A stretch of 64,000 nt of DNA, from the NCBI GenBank assembly GCA_030018455.1, contig JASEFU010000004.1:1-64000 (forward strand), in the 5' to 3' direction. Below the pieces are notes generated by a model. That model ran no database searches and was not told the origin of the DNA. It worked only from the letters and a program-made list of their open reading frames with translations. Below, one piece after another: positions 1 to 8,897 of the stretch (position 1 is its first letter; every line of letters begins with the position of its first letter). The translations under genes were made by a program, and so were the position numbers. The DNA is from Dehalococcoidia bacterium (GTDB taxonomy: Bacteria > Chloroflexota > Dehalococcoidia > DSTF01 > JALHUB01).

Positions 1-83
1 GTGAAGAACGACAACGGCGGACGGCATAGTGTCACCAATGTACTGAACGAGTACAGTGCCTATTAAGCACTGTGGAAAGATGA

Positions 84-89
84 TATAAT
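84..89 (+). promoter_or_regulatory. Probable -10 element (TATAAT) for the CBS/permease genes
   Basis: A perfect TATAAT lies about 90 bases upstream of the first gene. No good -35 hexamer is seen 16-18 bases upstream; the best is TATTAA at 61-66. Transcription would begin near 96, giving a leader of about 80 bases. That leader contains GC-rich inverted stretches but no riboswitch class I recognise. Confidence 0.5.
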
Positions 90-175
90 TGCGCCGCAAA
101 CAGCGGGTCCGTTCGGGGGCCTTTTCTATGTAGGCGCCATGCAGGCTACCCCGTAAGCGAGAGGAAGGGGAACAG

Positions 176-712
176 GTGCCGGAAAGCAGTGAAGGCGAGA
201 AACATCCGAGCCCGGAGAGGGGCCAGGACCTGGTAACGAGGGATACCCCCGTCCAGGTGGCATGGAGGCTTTGCAGCGAGGAGCCGGTAACGATTGCCCG
301 GAGCGCCAATATCAAGGACTTGGCCGAGCGCATCGTCGAGTGCCGCGGCGTCAACACTGTTGCGGTTGTGAATGAGGACGGCCGCCTCGTCGGCGTCATA
401 CCCGTGCGACTCCTGCTCGACGAGTTGTTCTTCCGCGTGGCGCCCGAGGGCTTTCTCACCAGAATACTGTCCGATGGAGACATGGGCGAATTGAGTAAGA
501 TATCGACGGCCCAGACCGCGGGGGAACTCATGGAGGCGCCTGCTTTCGTAACGATGGACGACTCGGTCGGTGACGCGTACGAGATCATGCGCGAACGCAG
601 GCTGGAGGGCGTGCCGATCGTCGACGCGGAGAAGAAGCCCGTGGGCTACCTGGACCGCTTTCAGCTCCTATCCATCTGGCTCGAGACCCACCGGTCGAAA
701 AAAGAAGGCTAG
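176..712 (+). CDS. Two-CBS-domain protein upstream of an ion permease
   Basis: A 178-residue soluble protein carrying a CBS pair. The first CBS motif covers roughly residues 35-80 (ends in a VNEDGRLVGVIPVRLLLDEL-type segment) and the second roughly 118-170 (VPIVDAEKKPVGYLDRFQLL). CBS pairs bind adenosyl nucleotides or act as regulatory modules; the ligand here is unknown. The GTG start is preceded by GGAAGGGG. The gene ends 32 bases before the ArsB/NhaD-type permease on the same strand, so the two are probably co-transcribed and the CBS protein may regulate the transporter (inference). In some bacteria CBS pairs are fused to Mg2+ or anion transporters; here the module is separate. Confidence 0.8.
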   Translation: MPESSEGEKHPSPERGQDLVTRDTPVQVAWRLCSEEPVTIARSANIKDLAERIVECRGVNTVAVVNEDGRLVGVIPVRLLLDELFFRVAPEGFLTRILSDGDMGELSKISTAQTAGELMEAPAFVTMDDSVGDAYEIMRERRLEGVPIVDAEKKPVGYLDRFQLLSIWLETHRSKKEG

Positions 713-744
713 CGCGAGGCCGGCTCTATCGGAAAGGAGCGCGT

Positions 745-2022
745 TTGCCTGAAACCGTAATAGCCGGCATTGTGTTCGGCGCCACCTACGTGGTCATCGT
801 TTCCGAACGGGTGCACAAGACGGCGGCGGCCCTTGCTGGCGCCGTTGTCATGATCCTCGTGAAGATCGAGGGCTTCGATCAGAGTGAAGCCTTTCAGTCC
901 ATCGATTTCAACGTCATCTTCCTTCTCGCCGGCATGATGATCATCGCCGCGATCCTCAGCAAGACGGGCGTCTTTCAGTGGCTGGCGATACGCACGGCGA
1001 AGCTGGGGAGAGGAGAGCCGGTGCGGATTCTTGTTGGCCTGTCGCTGGTCACGGCTGTCCTCTCCGCGTTCCTCGACAATGTGACGACGGTCGTTCTTAT
1101 CGCCCCCATCACAATATTTCTGGCGGGCGTTCTCCAGGTTAGCGCTGTACCGCTTCTCATCTCGGAAGCGCTGGCTTCCAACATCGGGGGCACAGCAACC
1201 TTGATCGGTGACCCGCCCAACATCCTCATCGGGAGCGCGGCCGACCTCGACTTCATGGCGTTCGTGCTGAACGTAATGCCGGTTGTTTTGCTTATCTTGG
1301 TTGTGTACGTGCTGCTGGCGCCTCTGCTATTTGGGCGCAAGCTGACGAACCATCCCGAGACGCGCGCCCGCATAATGGCCATGGACGAGAGAGACACTAT
1401 CACCGATCCACGCCTGCTGCGGCTTTCGATAATGGTGTTGGGTGTGACCCTCGTTGGTTTCGTTCTCCACGGCGCGTTTGACTATGAGCCCGCGACGGTG
1501 GCCCTGCTCGGCGCCGCCGTGCTGCTTGTCTTCAGCCGCCAAGACCCGCAGGACGTGTTGCGAGAGGTAGAGTGGTCTACCTTGCTCTTCTTTATCGGGC
1601 TGTTCATTGTCGTGGGGGGTGTCGATTCCGTCGGTCTGCTAAGTGACTTCGGCGAAAAGATGGCTGAGATCGCGGGCGGCAGCCAGACGGCGGCGGCGAT
1701 GCTCATTCTCTGGCCGTCGGCGCTCTTCTCCAGCCTGGTGAACCAGATACCGTACACGACGGCGATGATCCCGGTTGTGAGACAGATGGGCATGGAAATG
1801 GGGCAACCGGGCAACGTTCTGTGGTGGGCGTTATCGCTCGGAGCGTGTTTGGGCGCCAACCTGACTATGGTGGCGGCGGCCGCCAACGTACTCGTGGCCA
1901 ATCTCGCAACGAAGGGTGGCCAGCCGATTCGGTTCTGGGAGTTCTTCCGTTATGGGGCGGCGGTGACGTTCGCATCCATTCTCATCTCTAGCGTCTACAT
2001 CTGGCTTCGCTACCTCATGTGA
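745..2022 (+). CDS. ArsB/NhaD (SLC13-like) family membrane permease
   Basis: A 425-residue polytopic membrane protein with about 10-11 hydrophobic segments. The family-typical sequences SAFLDNVTTVVLIAPI and ASNIGGTATLIGDPPNILIG (about residues 110-165) mark the ion transporter superfamily that includes ArsB arsenite permeases, NhaD Na+/H+ antiporters and SLC13-type anion transporters. A second repeat half, with SSLVNQIPYTTAMIP and LGANLTMVAAAANVLVA, occurs near residues 330-395, as expected for an inverted-repeat fold. The substrate cannot be read from sequence; no ars genes are nearby. The TTG start follows AAGGAG by about seven bases. It probably forms an operon with the CBS protein just upstream. 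Confidence 0.85.
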   Translation: MPETVIAGIVFGATYVVIVSERVHKTAAALAGAVVMILVKIEGFDQSEAFQSIDFNVIFLLAGMMIIAAILSKTGVFQWLAIRTAKLGRGEPVRILVGLSLVTAVLSAFLDNVTTVVLIAPITIFLAGVLQVSAVPLLISEALASNIGGTATLIGDPPNILIGSAADLDFMAFVLNVMPVVLLILVVYVLLAPLLFGRKLTNHPETRARIMAMDERDTITDPRLLRLSIMVLGVTLVGFVLHGAFDYEPATVALLGAAVLLVFSRQDPQDVLREVEWSTLLFFIGLFIVVGGVDSVGLLSDFGEKMAEIAGGSQTAAAMLILWPSALFSSLVNQIPYTTAMIPVVRQMGMEMGQPGNVLWWALSLGACLGANLTMVAAAANVLVANLATKGGQPIRFWEFFRYGAAVTFASILISSVYIWLRYLM

Positions 2023-2167
2023 TAGGCGCTCGGGGCTCATTTGCGCCGGCTGGCCTGCTTATCGCTGCCCCTTGTTACGTTCTCTTTATGGTATTGCACC
2101 CGCGCTTTTATGAATTCCACGCAGAAGGGTACGTAGTATGGGCGAGAAGACGAACGGGAGGGGAGCG

Positions 2168-2584
2168 ATGAAAGTCGAAGACGTGATGAGCAAGAGGGTC
2201 ATCACGATATCGCCGGACGACAACATGCTGCACGCGGCGCAGTTGATGCGGGACGCCAACGTGGGGTGCTTGATAGTCGTGGGTTCGGGAGTCCAGGGCA
2301 TCGTCACCGACCGCGACCTTACGGTGAGTTGCACGGCCAAAGGGCACAACCCCGAGCAGTGCAGGGTCGGCAACCACATGAGCCAGCCCGTCATCACCAT
2401 ACGGCCCGACGTGGACATGCTCGACGCGGCTCACACCATCATCGTGAACAAGACGAAGCGGCTGCCGGTTGTCGAGGGCGATCAGCTCAAGGGGCTGATA
2501 TCGATGTCGGACATCGCCCAGGCGATGGACAGGCCGATGCACGACCTGCTGCTCGGGATGGGCGCCGCACGTCGCGCGAGCTGA
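2168..2584 (+). CDS. CBS-pair protein
   Basis: A 138-residue protein made almost entirely of two CBS motifs: MKVEDVMSKRVITISPDDNM opens the first, and GNHMSQPVITIRPDVDMLDA opens the second near residue 70. GIVTDRDL and GLISMSDIAQAM are the usual closing segments. The ATG at 2168 is chosen over an in-frame ATG 30 bases upstream because GGAGGGGA sits directly before it. This stand-alone type is common in environmental bacteria as a putative nucleotide-sensing protein. No partner is evident; it lies between the permease and a DUF1059 protein on the same strand. Confidence 0.85.
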   Translation: MKVEDVMSKRVITISPDDNMLHAAQLMRDANVGCLIVVGSGVQGIVTDRDLTVSCTAKGHNPEQCRVGNHMSQPVITIRPDVDMLDAAHTIIVNKTKRLPVVEGDQLKGLISMSDIAQAMDRPMHDLLLGMGAARRAS

Positions 2585-2644
2585 GGAAGCCACCAGACAA
2601 AGCTACGGCGCTACGAAAGTCTGGTCAGACAAGGAGGTTGCGAG

Positions 2645-2836
2645 ATGAAGTACTCCTTCACGTGTCCCGCCTGCGGGCACCCGCTGACTGTCGAAGCGCA
2701 GAACGACGAGGACGCGGTCGAGAGGCTGATGGAGCGCGGCGAGTCCCACATGCTGGAGATGCACCCCGAGAGCTCCAACGTCTCGGAAGAGGAGATGCGG
2801 GGGATGGTCCGCTCCCAGATGCGGAAGGCCTCCTGA
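2645..2836 (+). CDS. Small DUF1059-type protein
   Basis: A 63-residue protein starting at an ATG with a textbook AGGAGG. The N terminus has a CPACG motif (residues 7-11), followed by an acidic helical stretch (DEDAVERLMERGESHMLEMHP) with conserved His residues. This pattern fits DUF1059, a family of small proteins of unknown function often found beside stress or metabolism genes. Only one Cys pair is present, so metal binding would need extra ligands such as His or dimerisation. It is probably co-transcribed with the CBS protein 60 bases upstream. Confidence 0.7.
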   Translation: MKYSFTCPACGHPLTVEAQNDEDAVERLMERGESHMLEMHPESSNVSEEEMRGMVRSQMRKAS

Positions 2837-2926
2837 GTCTCACCCTCGACCTTTCAATCACCCCGGTTGTAGCAGGGGGCGCGTCCAGCTTGTCAACGGG
2901 CCGGGCAGCGGCTAACATATGAGTGT

Positions 2927-3002
<76 letters not shown>

Positions 3003-3086
3003 CCTTCGAACCTACCTCTTCCATCGGATGCTGACCGTTGTGCTGCAACCCTTCGCGGCGCGATAAGTTCGCTGGGCGGTTCTCGC

Positions 3087-3115
3087 TTGACTCCTCACGC
3101 CCGCGACAACATACT
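3087..3115 (+). promoter_or_regulatory. Probable promoter for icmF
   Basis: TTGACT (3087-3092) and CATACT (3110-3115) are separated by 17 bases. Predicted transcription start is near 3122, about 50 bases before the ATG at 3174. This argues against a longer reading frame beginning at 3087. Confidence 0.5.
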
Positions 3116-3173
3116 AGCATTCCGGGGCGCATCATCGGCCTCGAAAGGGCTGCCCCGAATCGAGGAGCAAGCG

Positions 3174-6100
3174 ATGACTACGGCCAGAAGCTCACCCTGG
3201 CCCACTTACCGGCTGAAACACAGGGTCCGCCTGGTGACCGCCGGGTCGCTATTCGACGGCCACGACGCCTCTATCAACATCGTGCGCCGTCTCCTCCAGG
3301 CGGGCGGCGCCGAGATCATCCACCTCGGACATAACCGGTCGGTGGCGGAGATCGCCAAGGCCGCCCTCGAGGAGCACGTGAACGGCGTCTGCGTCAGCTC
3401 CTACCAGGGTGGGCACAATGAGTTCTTCCGCTATCTGGTCGACGTCCTGAGGGACGCCGGCGCGTCCTGCGTCAAGGTGTTCGGCGGCGGCGGCGGCACC
3501 ATCCTCCCCTCGGAGATCGCGGCCCTCGAAGAGTACGGCGTCTGCCGCATCTACAGTCCCGCCGACGGGCAGAAGATGGGCTTCTCGGGCATAATCAATG
3601 ACGTACTGGAGAAGTCCGACTTCGACATCCTTGACACGCTGGACGAGAAGCGTCTGGATGTTGCCGCTCTCCTCACGCTCGCCGAGCGCCAGGACGGCCT
3701 GCCGGCGCCGCTGCGGGAAGCGCTCCAGCGCCGACTCGAAGAGGCGCGGAAGAGACCGGACAGGCCGCTCGTCGTCGGCGTGACGGGCACGGGCGGCGCG
3801 GGCAAGTCGTCGCTCATCGATGAACTGGTCTGCCGCATCCGCCTGAAGTTCCCGGACCGAAAGGTCGGCATCCTCTGCGTCGACCCATCGAAGAAGAAGA
3901 CGGGCGGCTCCCTGCTCGCCGACCGCATCCGCATGAACTCGCTCGACGAGAACGTCTTCCTGCGCTCGATGGCGACCCGTGAGGCGCGCTCGGAGGTGCC
4001 GCGGGCAATCGGGCCGGCGCTGGAGGTGATGAAGGGGGCGGACTTCGACCTGCTCGTCCTCGAGACGGCGGGGATCGGTCAGGCCGACTCAGCGATCACG
4101 GCCTTCTGCGACATCAACGTCTACGTCATGACATCGGAGTACGGCTCACTTACTCAGCTCGAGAAGATCGAGATGCTTGACCATGCCGATTTCGTGGCTA
4201 TCAACAAGTTCGAGCGCCGCGGCTCGGAAGACGCGCTCCGCCACGTGGTCAAGCAGGTCAAGCGGAACCGCCGGCTCGACCCCACGCTCGACGACGCTGA
4301 GGTGATGGTCTTCGGCACAATCGCCTCGCGCTTCAACGATAACGGCGTCACGGCGCTTTTCGAGAACCTCGTCGCCCGAATCGGGGTGATGGACACTGCT
4401 CGCTCCTGGGACCTGGGCCACGAGCCGAGCCGCGAGCGCCACTCGCGGGCGGCCGGGTCCGCGCTGCCTCCCGACCGCCAGCTCTACCTGAGCGAGATCG
4501 CGCGCTGCGTTGAAAGCTACCGCGAGGAAGGGCAACGCGGCGTGGAGACCGTCGCCGACCTGTTCGGCATCAACCGGGCGCTCAAGTCGCTCGGCGCGCG
4601 CGTCCCCGATACGCCGCACGAGCCGCTACCGGTGGAGGAGCGCGATTCCGAGGCGGTGCGGGCGCTGAAGACGGCGTACCGCGAGGCGTTCGATCGCCTG
4701 GGCGCGGACGCGCGCGCGGTCTTCCTGTCTATGGTCCCCCACCTTGAGGCTTTCCGCGGCAAAGAGTACGCCTATCGAGTGAGGAACCGCGAGGTGCGGC
4801 AGCCGCTGACGGTGGAATCGCTGGCGGGACTCGAAGTGCCGCGAGTCGCGCTGCCGTCCGCCGGCGACTGGCCCTCGCTTTTCCGGTTCGTCTACTTCGA
4901 GAACGTGCCCGGATTCTTCCCCTACACCGGCGGCGTCTTCCCGCTAAGGCGCCAGGAAGAGGATCCCACGCGCATGTTCGCGGGCGAGGGCTGCCCCGCG
5001 CGGACGAACGCCCGCTTCCACTACCTGTCGCGTGAGCAGCCCGCGAAACGGCTCTCGACCGCTTTCGACTCCGTCACGCTGTACGGAGAAATACCAGCCC
5101 GTCGTCCCGACATCTACGGCAAGATCGGGGAGGGCGGCGTCTCCATCTGTACCGTCGAGGACATGGAGCAACTGTACGCCGGCTTCGACCTCTGCGACCC
5201 GGCCACCAGCGTGAGCATGACGATCAACGGGCCGGCGCCCGCAATCCTCGCCTTCTTCATGAACACGGCAATCCGGCAGGCCTGCCGCCGCTATCTCCGC
5301 GAACAGGGGCGCCTCGACATTGCGGACGAGGATATCTGCCGGCCGGAAGCGGACGGCAAGACGTGGGAGGACACGCGCGCCCTCCTCAGCGACAGGGAAT
5401 ACGCGGCGTGCAAAGCGAAGGCGCTGCGGAGCGTCCGCGGGACGGTGCAGGCCGATATCCTCAAGGAGGAGCAGGCCCAGAACACCTGCGTCTTCTCGCT
5501 GCCGTTCGCCCTGCGCATGATGGGCGACGTGCAGGAGTACTTCATCAAGCACAAGGTGAACAACTTCTACTCGGTGAGCATCTCCGGCTACCACATCGCC
5601 GAGGCAGGAGCGAACCCGATCACCCAGCTTGCCTTCACGCTCGCTAACGGCTTCACCTATGTCGAGGCGTATCTCGCCCGCGGCCTCAGAATCGATGATT
5701 TCGCCCCCAACTTCAGCTTCTTCTTCAGCACCGGCCTCGACCCCGAATACACGGTCATTGGCCGCGTCGCCCGCCGCATATGGGCGGTGGCGATGCGCCG
5801 ACTCTACGGCGGCGACGAGCGCTCGCAGAAGCTCAAGTACCACATCCAGACGTCGGGGCGATCGCTGCACGCCCAAGAGATCGACTTCAACGATATACGG
5901 ACGACGCTCCAGGCGCTGATGGCCTACCACGATAACTGCAACTCCCTGCACACCAACGCCTACAACGAGGCGATCACGACCCCCACCGAGGAGTCGGTGC
6001 GGCGGGCGCTCGCCATCCAACTCATCATCACCAGGGAGCTGGGCCAGGCGAAAAACGAGAACATCCTTCAGGGCTCGCACTTCATCGAGTGGCTGACCGA

Positions 6101-6545
6101 CCGCGTCGAAGAGGCTGTGCTGGAGGAGTTCCGCCGCCTTTCCGATCGCGGGGGCGTGCTTGGCGCCATCGAGACCCAATACCAGCGCTCGCGCATACAG
6201 GAGGAGTCGCTTCTCTACGAGGCGAAGAAGAGCTCCGGCGAGCTGCCCATCATGGGGGTCAACACCTTCCTCAACCCAAAGGGCGAGGGCGTCATGGCGT
6301 CGGACCAGCCGATAGAGCTGGCCCGCTGCGCGCCGGAGGAGAAGGAGTCGCGCCTGTGCGAACTGGAGGCGTTCCACGCGCGCAACGCCGACAGAGCGCC
6401 GGCGGCAATCGCGGCGATACAACGCTGCGCCGTGGAAGGCGGGAACCTCTTCGAAACGCTGATGGAGACGGCGCCGTACCTCAGTCTGGGGCAGATATCG
6501 GAGGCGCTGTACGCCGTCGGCGGCCGGTACCGGCGCTCGCTCTAG
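3174..6545 (+). CDS. icmF: Fused isobutyryl-CoA mutase (methylmalonyl-CoA mutase family)
   Basis: A 1123-residue protein with the complete IcmF architecture. An N-terminal B12-binding domain has the His-ligand region DGHDASIN (about residues 28-35). A MeaB-like G domain has the P-loop GVTGTGGAGKSS (about 202-213). A C-terminal methylmalonyl-CoA mutase-type barrel (about 560-1110) contains segments such as SISGYHIAEAGANPITQLAF and NSLHTNAYNEAITTPTEE. The family interconverts isobutyryl-CoA and n-butyryl-CoA with adenosylcobalamin; some members favour isovaleryl/pivalyl-CoA, which I cannot decide from sequence. The fused GTPase protects and loads the cofactor. The start at 3174 follows GAGGAGC and leaves the predicted promoter outside the gene. 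Convergent with the DUF2520 gene, 17 bases apart. Confidence 0.93.
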   Translation: MTTARSSPWPTYRLKHRVRLVTAGSLFDGHDASINIVRRLLQAGGAEIIHLGHNRSVAEIAKAALEEHVNGVCVSSYQGGHNEFFRYLVDVLRDAGASCVKVFGGGGGTILPSEIAALEEYGVCRIYSPADGQKMGFSGIINDVLEKSDFDILDTLDEKRLDVAALLTLAERQDGLPAPLREALQRRLEEARKRPDRPLVVGVTGTGGAGKSSLIDELVCRIRLKFPDRKVGILCVDPSKKKTGGSLLADRIRMNSLDENVFLRSMATREARSEVPRAIGPALEVMKGADFDLLVLETAGIGQADSAITAFCDINVYVMTSEYGSLTQLEKIEMLDHADFVAINKFERRGSEDALRHVVKQVKRNRRLDPTLDDAEVMVFGTIASRFNDNGVTALFENLVARIGVMDTARSWDLGHEPSRERHSRAAGSALPPDRQLYLSEIARCVESYREEGQRGVETVADLFGINRALKSLGARVPDTPHEPLPVEERDSEAVRALKTAYREAFDRLGADARAVFLSMVPHLEAFRGKEYAYRVRNREVRQPLTVESLAGLEVPRVALPSAGDWPSLFRFVYFENVPGFFPYTGGVFPLRRQEEDPTRMFAGEGCPARTNARFHYLSREQPAKRLSTAFDSVTLYGEIPARRPDIYGKIGEGGVSICTVEDMEQLYAGFDLCDPATSVSMTINGPAPAILAFFMNTAIRQACRRYLREQGRLDIADEDICRPEADGKTWEDTRALLSDREYAACKAKALRSVRGTVQADILKEEQAQNTCVFSLPFALRMMGDVQEYFIKHKVNNFYSVSISGYHIAEAGANPITQLAFTLANGFTYVEAYLARGLRIDDFAPNFSFFFSTGLDPEYTVIGRVARRIWAVAMRRLYGGDERSQKLKYHIQTSGRSLHAQEIDFNDIRTTLQALMAYHDNCNSLHTNAYNEAITTPTEESVRRALAIQLIITRELGQAKNENILQGSHFIEWLTDRVEEAVLEEFRRLSDRGGVLGAIETQYQRSRIQEESLLYEAKKSSGELPIMGVNTFLNPKGEGVMASDQPIELARCAPEEKESRLCELEAFHARNADRAPAAIAAIQRCAVEGGNLFETLMETAPYLSLGQISEALYAVGGRYRRSL

Positions 6546-6562
6546 CCTCGACGGCTCCCTCC

Positions 6563-7429
6563 CTAGTCCGCATCGTGGGCTTTCAACGTCTCCCGCAGCG
6601 CTTCCGCCGCCGCCGGGTCCAGAGTGCCCTTCGCAATCCCTATCGGGATCGCCCGCAGAGCAAGCTCGCGGTAGGCGGGGAGAAGCTCGGGCGCGCGTTC
6701 TTCCATGGCTTGAAGGTGGGCCCTGATCGTGCCGATATCGCCGCGCGCAACGGGCCCCGTAAGGCAGCGCGGCAGGCCGACGGCCTCGATGTTCCGCACC
6801 GTCCCCTTTAGCAGCGGAAGAAGCGCCTGCACCGCCACATCCGTCTCCACGCCGAAGGCGCGCCACAGGTCCGCCGCCATCTGCATCAGCGTCACGGTGT
6901 AGTTACTGGTGACGACGGCCGCCGCGTGGTAGAGGACCTTGTCTTCGGAGCGGAGGGTGAGGTGGCGGCCGCCCAGGTCTTCGGCCATCTTCTCGAGGAG
7001 GGCCATTACCTCGCCTTCGCCCTCGAGGACGAACGTCGTGCCGGGCAGGTTCGCCAGGGCCTGCTCGGCATTGGCGAACGTTTGCAGGGGGTGAAAACCG
7101 GCCGTTTGCGCGCCCGCTTCCTTCGCCGCCGCCAGCGTTGATACCGTCGTGGCGCCGCTGGTGTAGACGACCATCTGCCCGCGTCTCCATCGGACCGAGC
7201 GCGCCACCGCCTCGACGGCGTCGTCGCGAGTGGTGACGAACACGAGGTCGGAGGCGTCGGCCGCCGCCTGTAGCTCGGGGTACGGGGCGCAGCCGGGCAC
7301 CGACTCCGCCAGGCGCTGCGCGGACTCAAAGCGACGGCTGGCAGCGGCGACAACCGTGTAGCCGGCTTGGTTCAGGGCGCGCGCAAGGGCAGTGCCGACA
7401 ACCCCGGCACCAATGAAGCCGATACGCAT
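6563..7429 (-). CDS. Rossmann-fold DUF2520 protein (ProC/6PGDH-like)
   Basis: A 288-residue protein. The N terminus MRIGFIGAGVVGTALARAL is an NAD(P)-binding Rossmann GxGxxG. The middle GFHPLQTF segment (about 110-120) and the all-helical C-terminal half (KVLYHAAAVVTSNYTVTLMQ, about 165-185) match the DUF2520 family, which resembles F420- or NADP-dependent oxidoreductases and pyrroline-5-carboxylate reductase. In many genomes these genes neighbour pantothenate synthesis genes, but not here. ATG 7429 is preferred to the upstream in-frame GTG because GAGGAGG lies about 9 bases before it. No defined substrate. Confidence 0.8.
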   Translation of the reverse strand: MRIGFIGAGVVGTALARALNQAGYTVVAAASRRFESAQRLAESVPGCAPYPELQAAADASDLVFVTTRDDAVEAVARSVRWRRGQMVVYTSGATTVSTLAAAKEAGAQTAGFHPLQTFANAEQALANLPGTTFVLEGEGEVMALLEKMAEDLGGRHLTLRSEDKVLYHAAAVVTSNYTVTLMQMAADLWRAFGVETDVAVQALLPLLKGTVRNIEAVGLPRCLTGPVARGDIGTIRAHLQAMEERAPELLPAYRELALRAIPIGIAKGTLDPAAAEALRETLKAHDAD

Positions 7430-7624
7430 CAGTCCCACCTCCTCTCGTCTCGAATCTCCCGAATTCTCCCGCGGCCGTCGCGCCGGTCAGCGCTCCCCGC
7501 ATGACGGCTTGACTCAGGCGCGTCGCGTCCCCATTATGCCACTGATGTCGATTACCCAGAAAGCGCCGCCAATGGCTTGCGTATCCTACCGGACGGCGGC
7601 GCCTCGCATCAGGAGGTGAGCGGG

Positions 7625-8839
7625 ATGATCGCGTTGCTTATCGACCGCCGGAAACACTCGGGGCGAGGGCGCAGTCTCGCTGCGCTGTTCCGGAGGGCGT
7701 TCATCTTCGGCGCGGCGCTTTTCGCCGCCGTCGCGATTTCCTGCGGCGATTCTTCCACTGACGAGAGCGCGCCGACCCCTACCGAAGCGCCCTCGAACAC
7801 GGTGTGGCTGTGTCGTCCCGGGATCGCCGACAACCCCTGCGAGAACGATCTCACGGCCACCGTGTTCCTGGCAGACGGCACAACGACAACCGAGACGACG
7901 GTCCCGCTAGAAGACCCGCCGATAGACTGCTTTTACGTTTACCCCACGGTCAGCAGGCAGGAAACGGTGAACGCCGACCTGACGATCGACCCCGACCAGA
8001 GGATAGTGGCCGTGCAGCAGGCGTCGCGCTTCTCTGAAGTATGCCGTGTGTACGCGCCGATGTACCGCCAGCTCACGCTCAAGGCGATCGGTTCACCGGG
8101 CACGGCGACGTCGGAGGCCCGCGACCTTGCGTACAACGACGTGCTCTCCGCTTGGCAGGACTACCTTGCCCACTACAACGACGGCCGCGGGGTCGTCTTC
8201 ATCGGGCACTCGCAGGGGACGATGATGCTCACGCGTCTGGTCGCGGAGGAGATCGACCCCGACCCGGAGATGCGGCGTCTTCTGGTGTCGGCGCTGCTGA
8301 TCGGCGGCAACGTGACGGTGGCCCGCGGCCAGGACGTGGGAGGCGACTTCCAGAACATTCCCGCCTGCCGCTCAGAAACGCAAACGGGCTGCGTCGTGGC
8401 CTATTCCGCCTTCAGCGAGACTCCGCCCGCAAACACGATCTTCGGGCGCCCACGCTCCGGCCCGAGCGCGTCGGAGCCCGACGGCAGGGACCTGGAGGTG
8501 CTGTGCGTCAATCCCGCTTCGCCCGAAGGGGGAACAGGCGAGCTCAAGCCGTACTACTCGACGGTTAGGCTGATGGGGGTATTCGCGGACCTAATGGGCC
8601 AGCCGCCTGATGCGCCGACGGAATGGCTGACGTACCCCGGGCTCTATACCGCACATTGCGAAAGCAACGGGGAGGCGAACTGGCTGCAGGTCGACACCAC
8701 GGACATTCCCGGCGACGAGAGGCCCGTTGTCGGGCAGGTGCTGGGGCCGACATGGGGGCTGCACCTGGTCGACGTGAACATCGCCCTCGGGAACCTGGTC
8801 GACCTCGTCCGCAAGCAGTCGACCGCCTTTGACGACTAG
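7625..8839 (+). CDS. DUF3089 alpha/beta-hydrolase-like lipoprotein
   Basis: A 404-residue secreted protein. After an Arg-rich start and a hydrophobic stretch (about 22-37) comes a lipobox-like AISC; the Cys would be lipidated, leaving a Ser/Thr/Pro-rich linker. The mature part matches DUF3089: CFYVYPTVSRQE near residue 100, and FIGHSQGTMM near residue 195, a GxSxG nucleophile elbow with Ser as probable catalytic residue. DUF3089 members are predicted alpha/beta hydrolases, some annotated as lysophospholipase-like; the substrate is unknown. ATG 7625 is preceded by AGGAGGTGA. Transcribed alone, convergent with the metallo-beta-lactamase gene. Confidence 0.82.
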   Translation: MIALLIDRRKHSGRGRSLAALFRRAFIFGAALFAAVAISCGDSSTDESAPTPTEAPSNTVWLCRPGIADNPCENDLTATVFLADGTTTTETTVPLEDPPIDCFYVYPTVSRQETVNADLTIDPDQRIVAVQQASRFSEVCRVYAPMYRQLTLKAIGSPGTATSEARDLAYNDVLSAWQDYLAHYNDGRGVVFIGHSQGTMMLTRLVAEEIDPDPEMRRLLVSALLIGGNVTVARGQDVGGDFQNIPACRSETQTGCVVAYSAFSETPPANTIFGRPRSGPSASEPDGRDLEVLCVNPASPEGGTGELKPYYSTVRLMGVFADLMGQPPDAPTEWLTYPGLYTAHCESNGEANWLQVDTTDIPGDERPVVGQVLGPTWGLHLVDVNIALGNLVDLVRKQSTAFDD

Positions 8840-8897
8840 AGCTTGTCGGAAATGGTGGACCGTCGGCCAGGGCCTGCGGTGCCCACAGGCGGCCTCG

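Noticed and set aside
96-175. Riboswitch in the leader before the first CBS gene
   Set aside because: No known aptamer consensus could be matched by eye; only GC-rich pairing is visible.
4944-6866. 640-codon open frame on the minus strand opposite icmF
   Set aside because: Arg/Ala/Gly-rich translation typical of GC-rich antisense shadow; icmF in the other strand has complete family homology.
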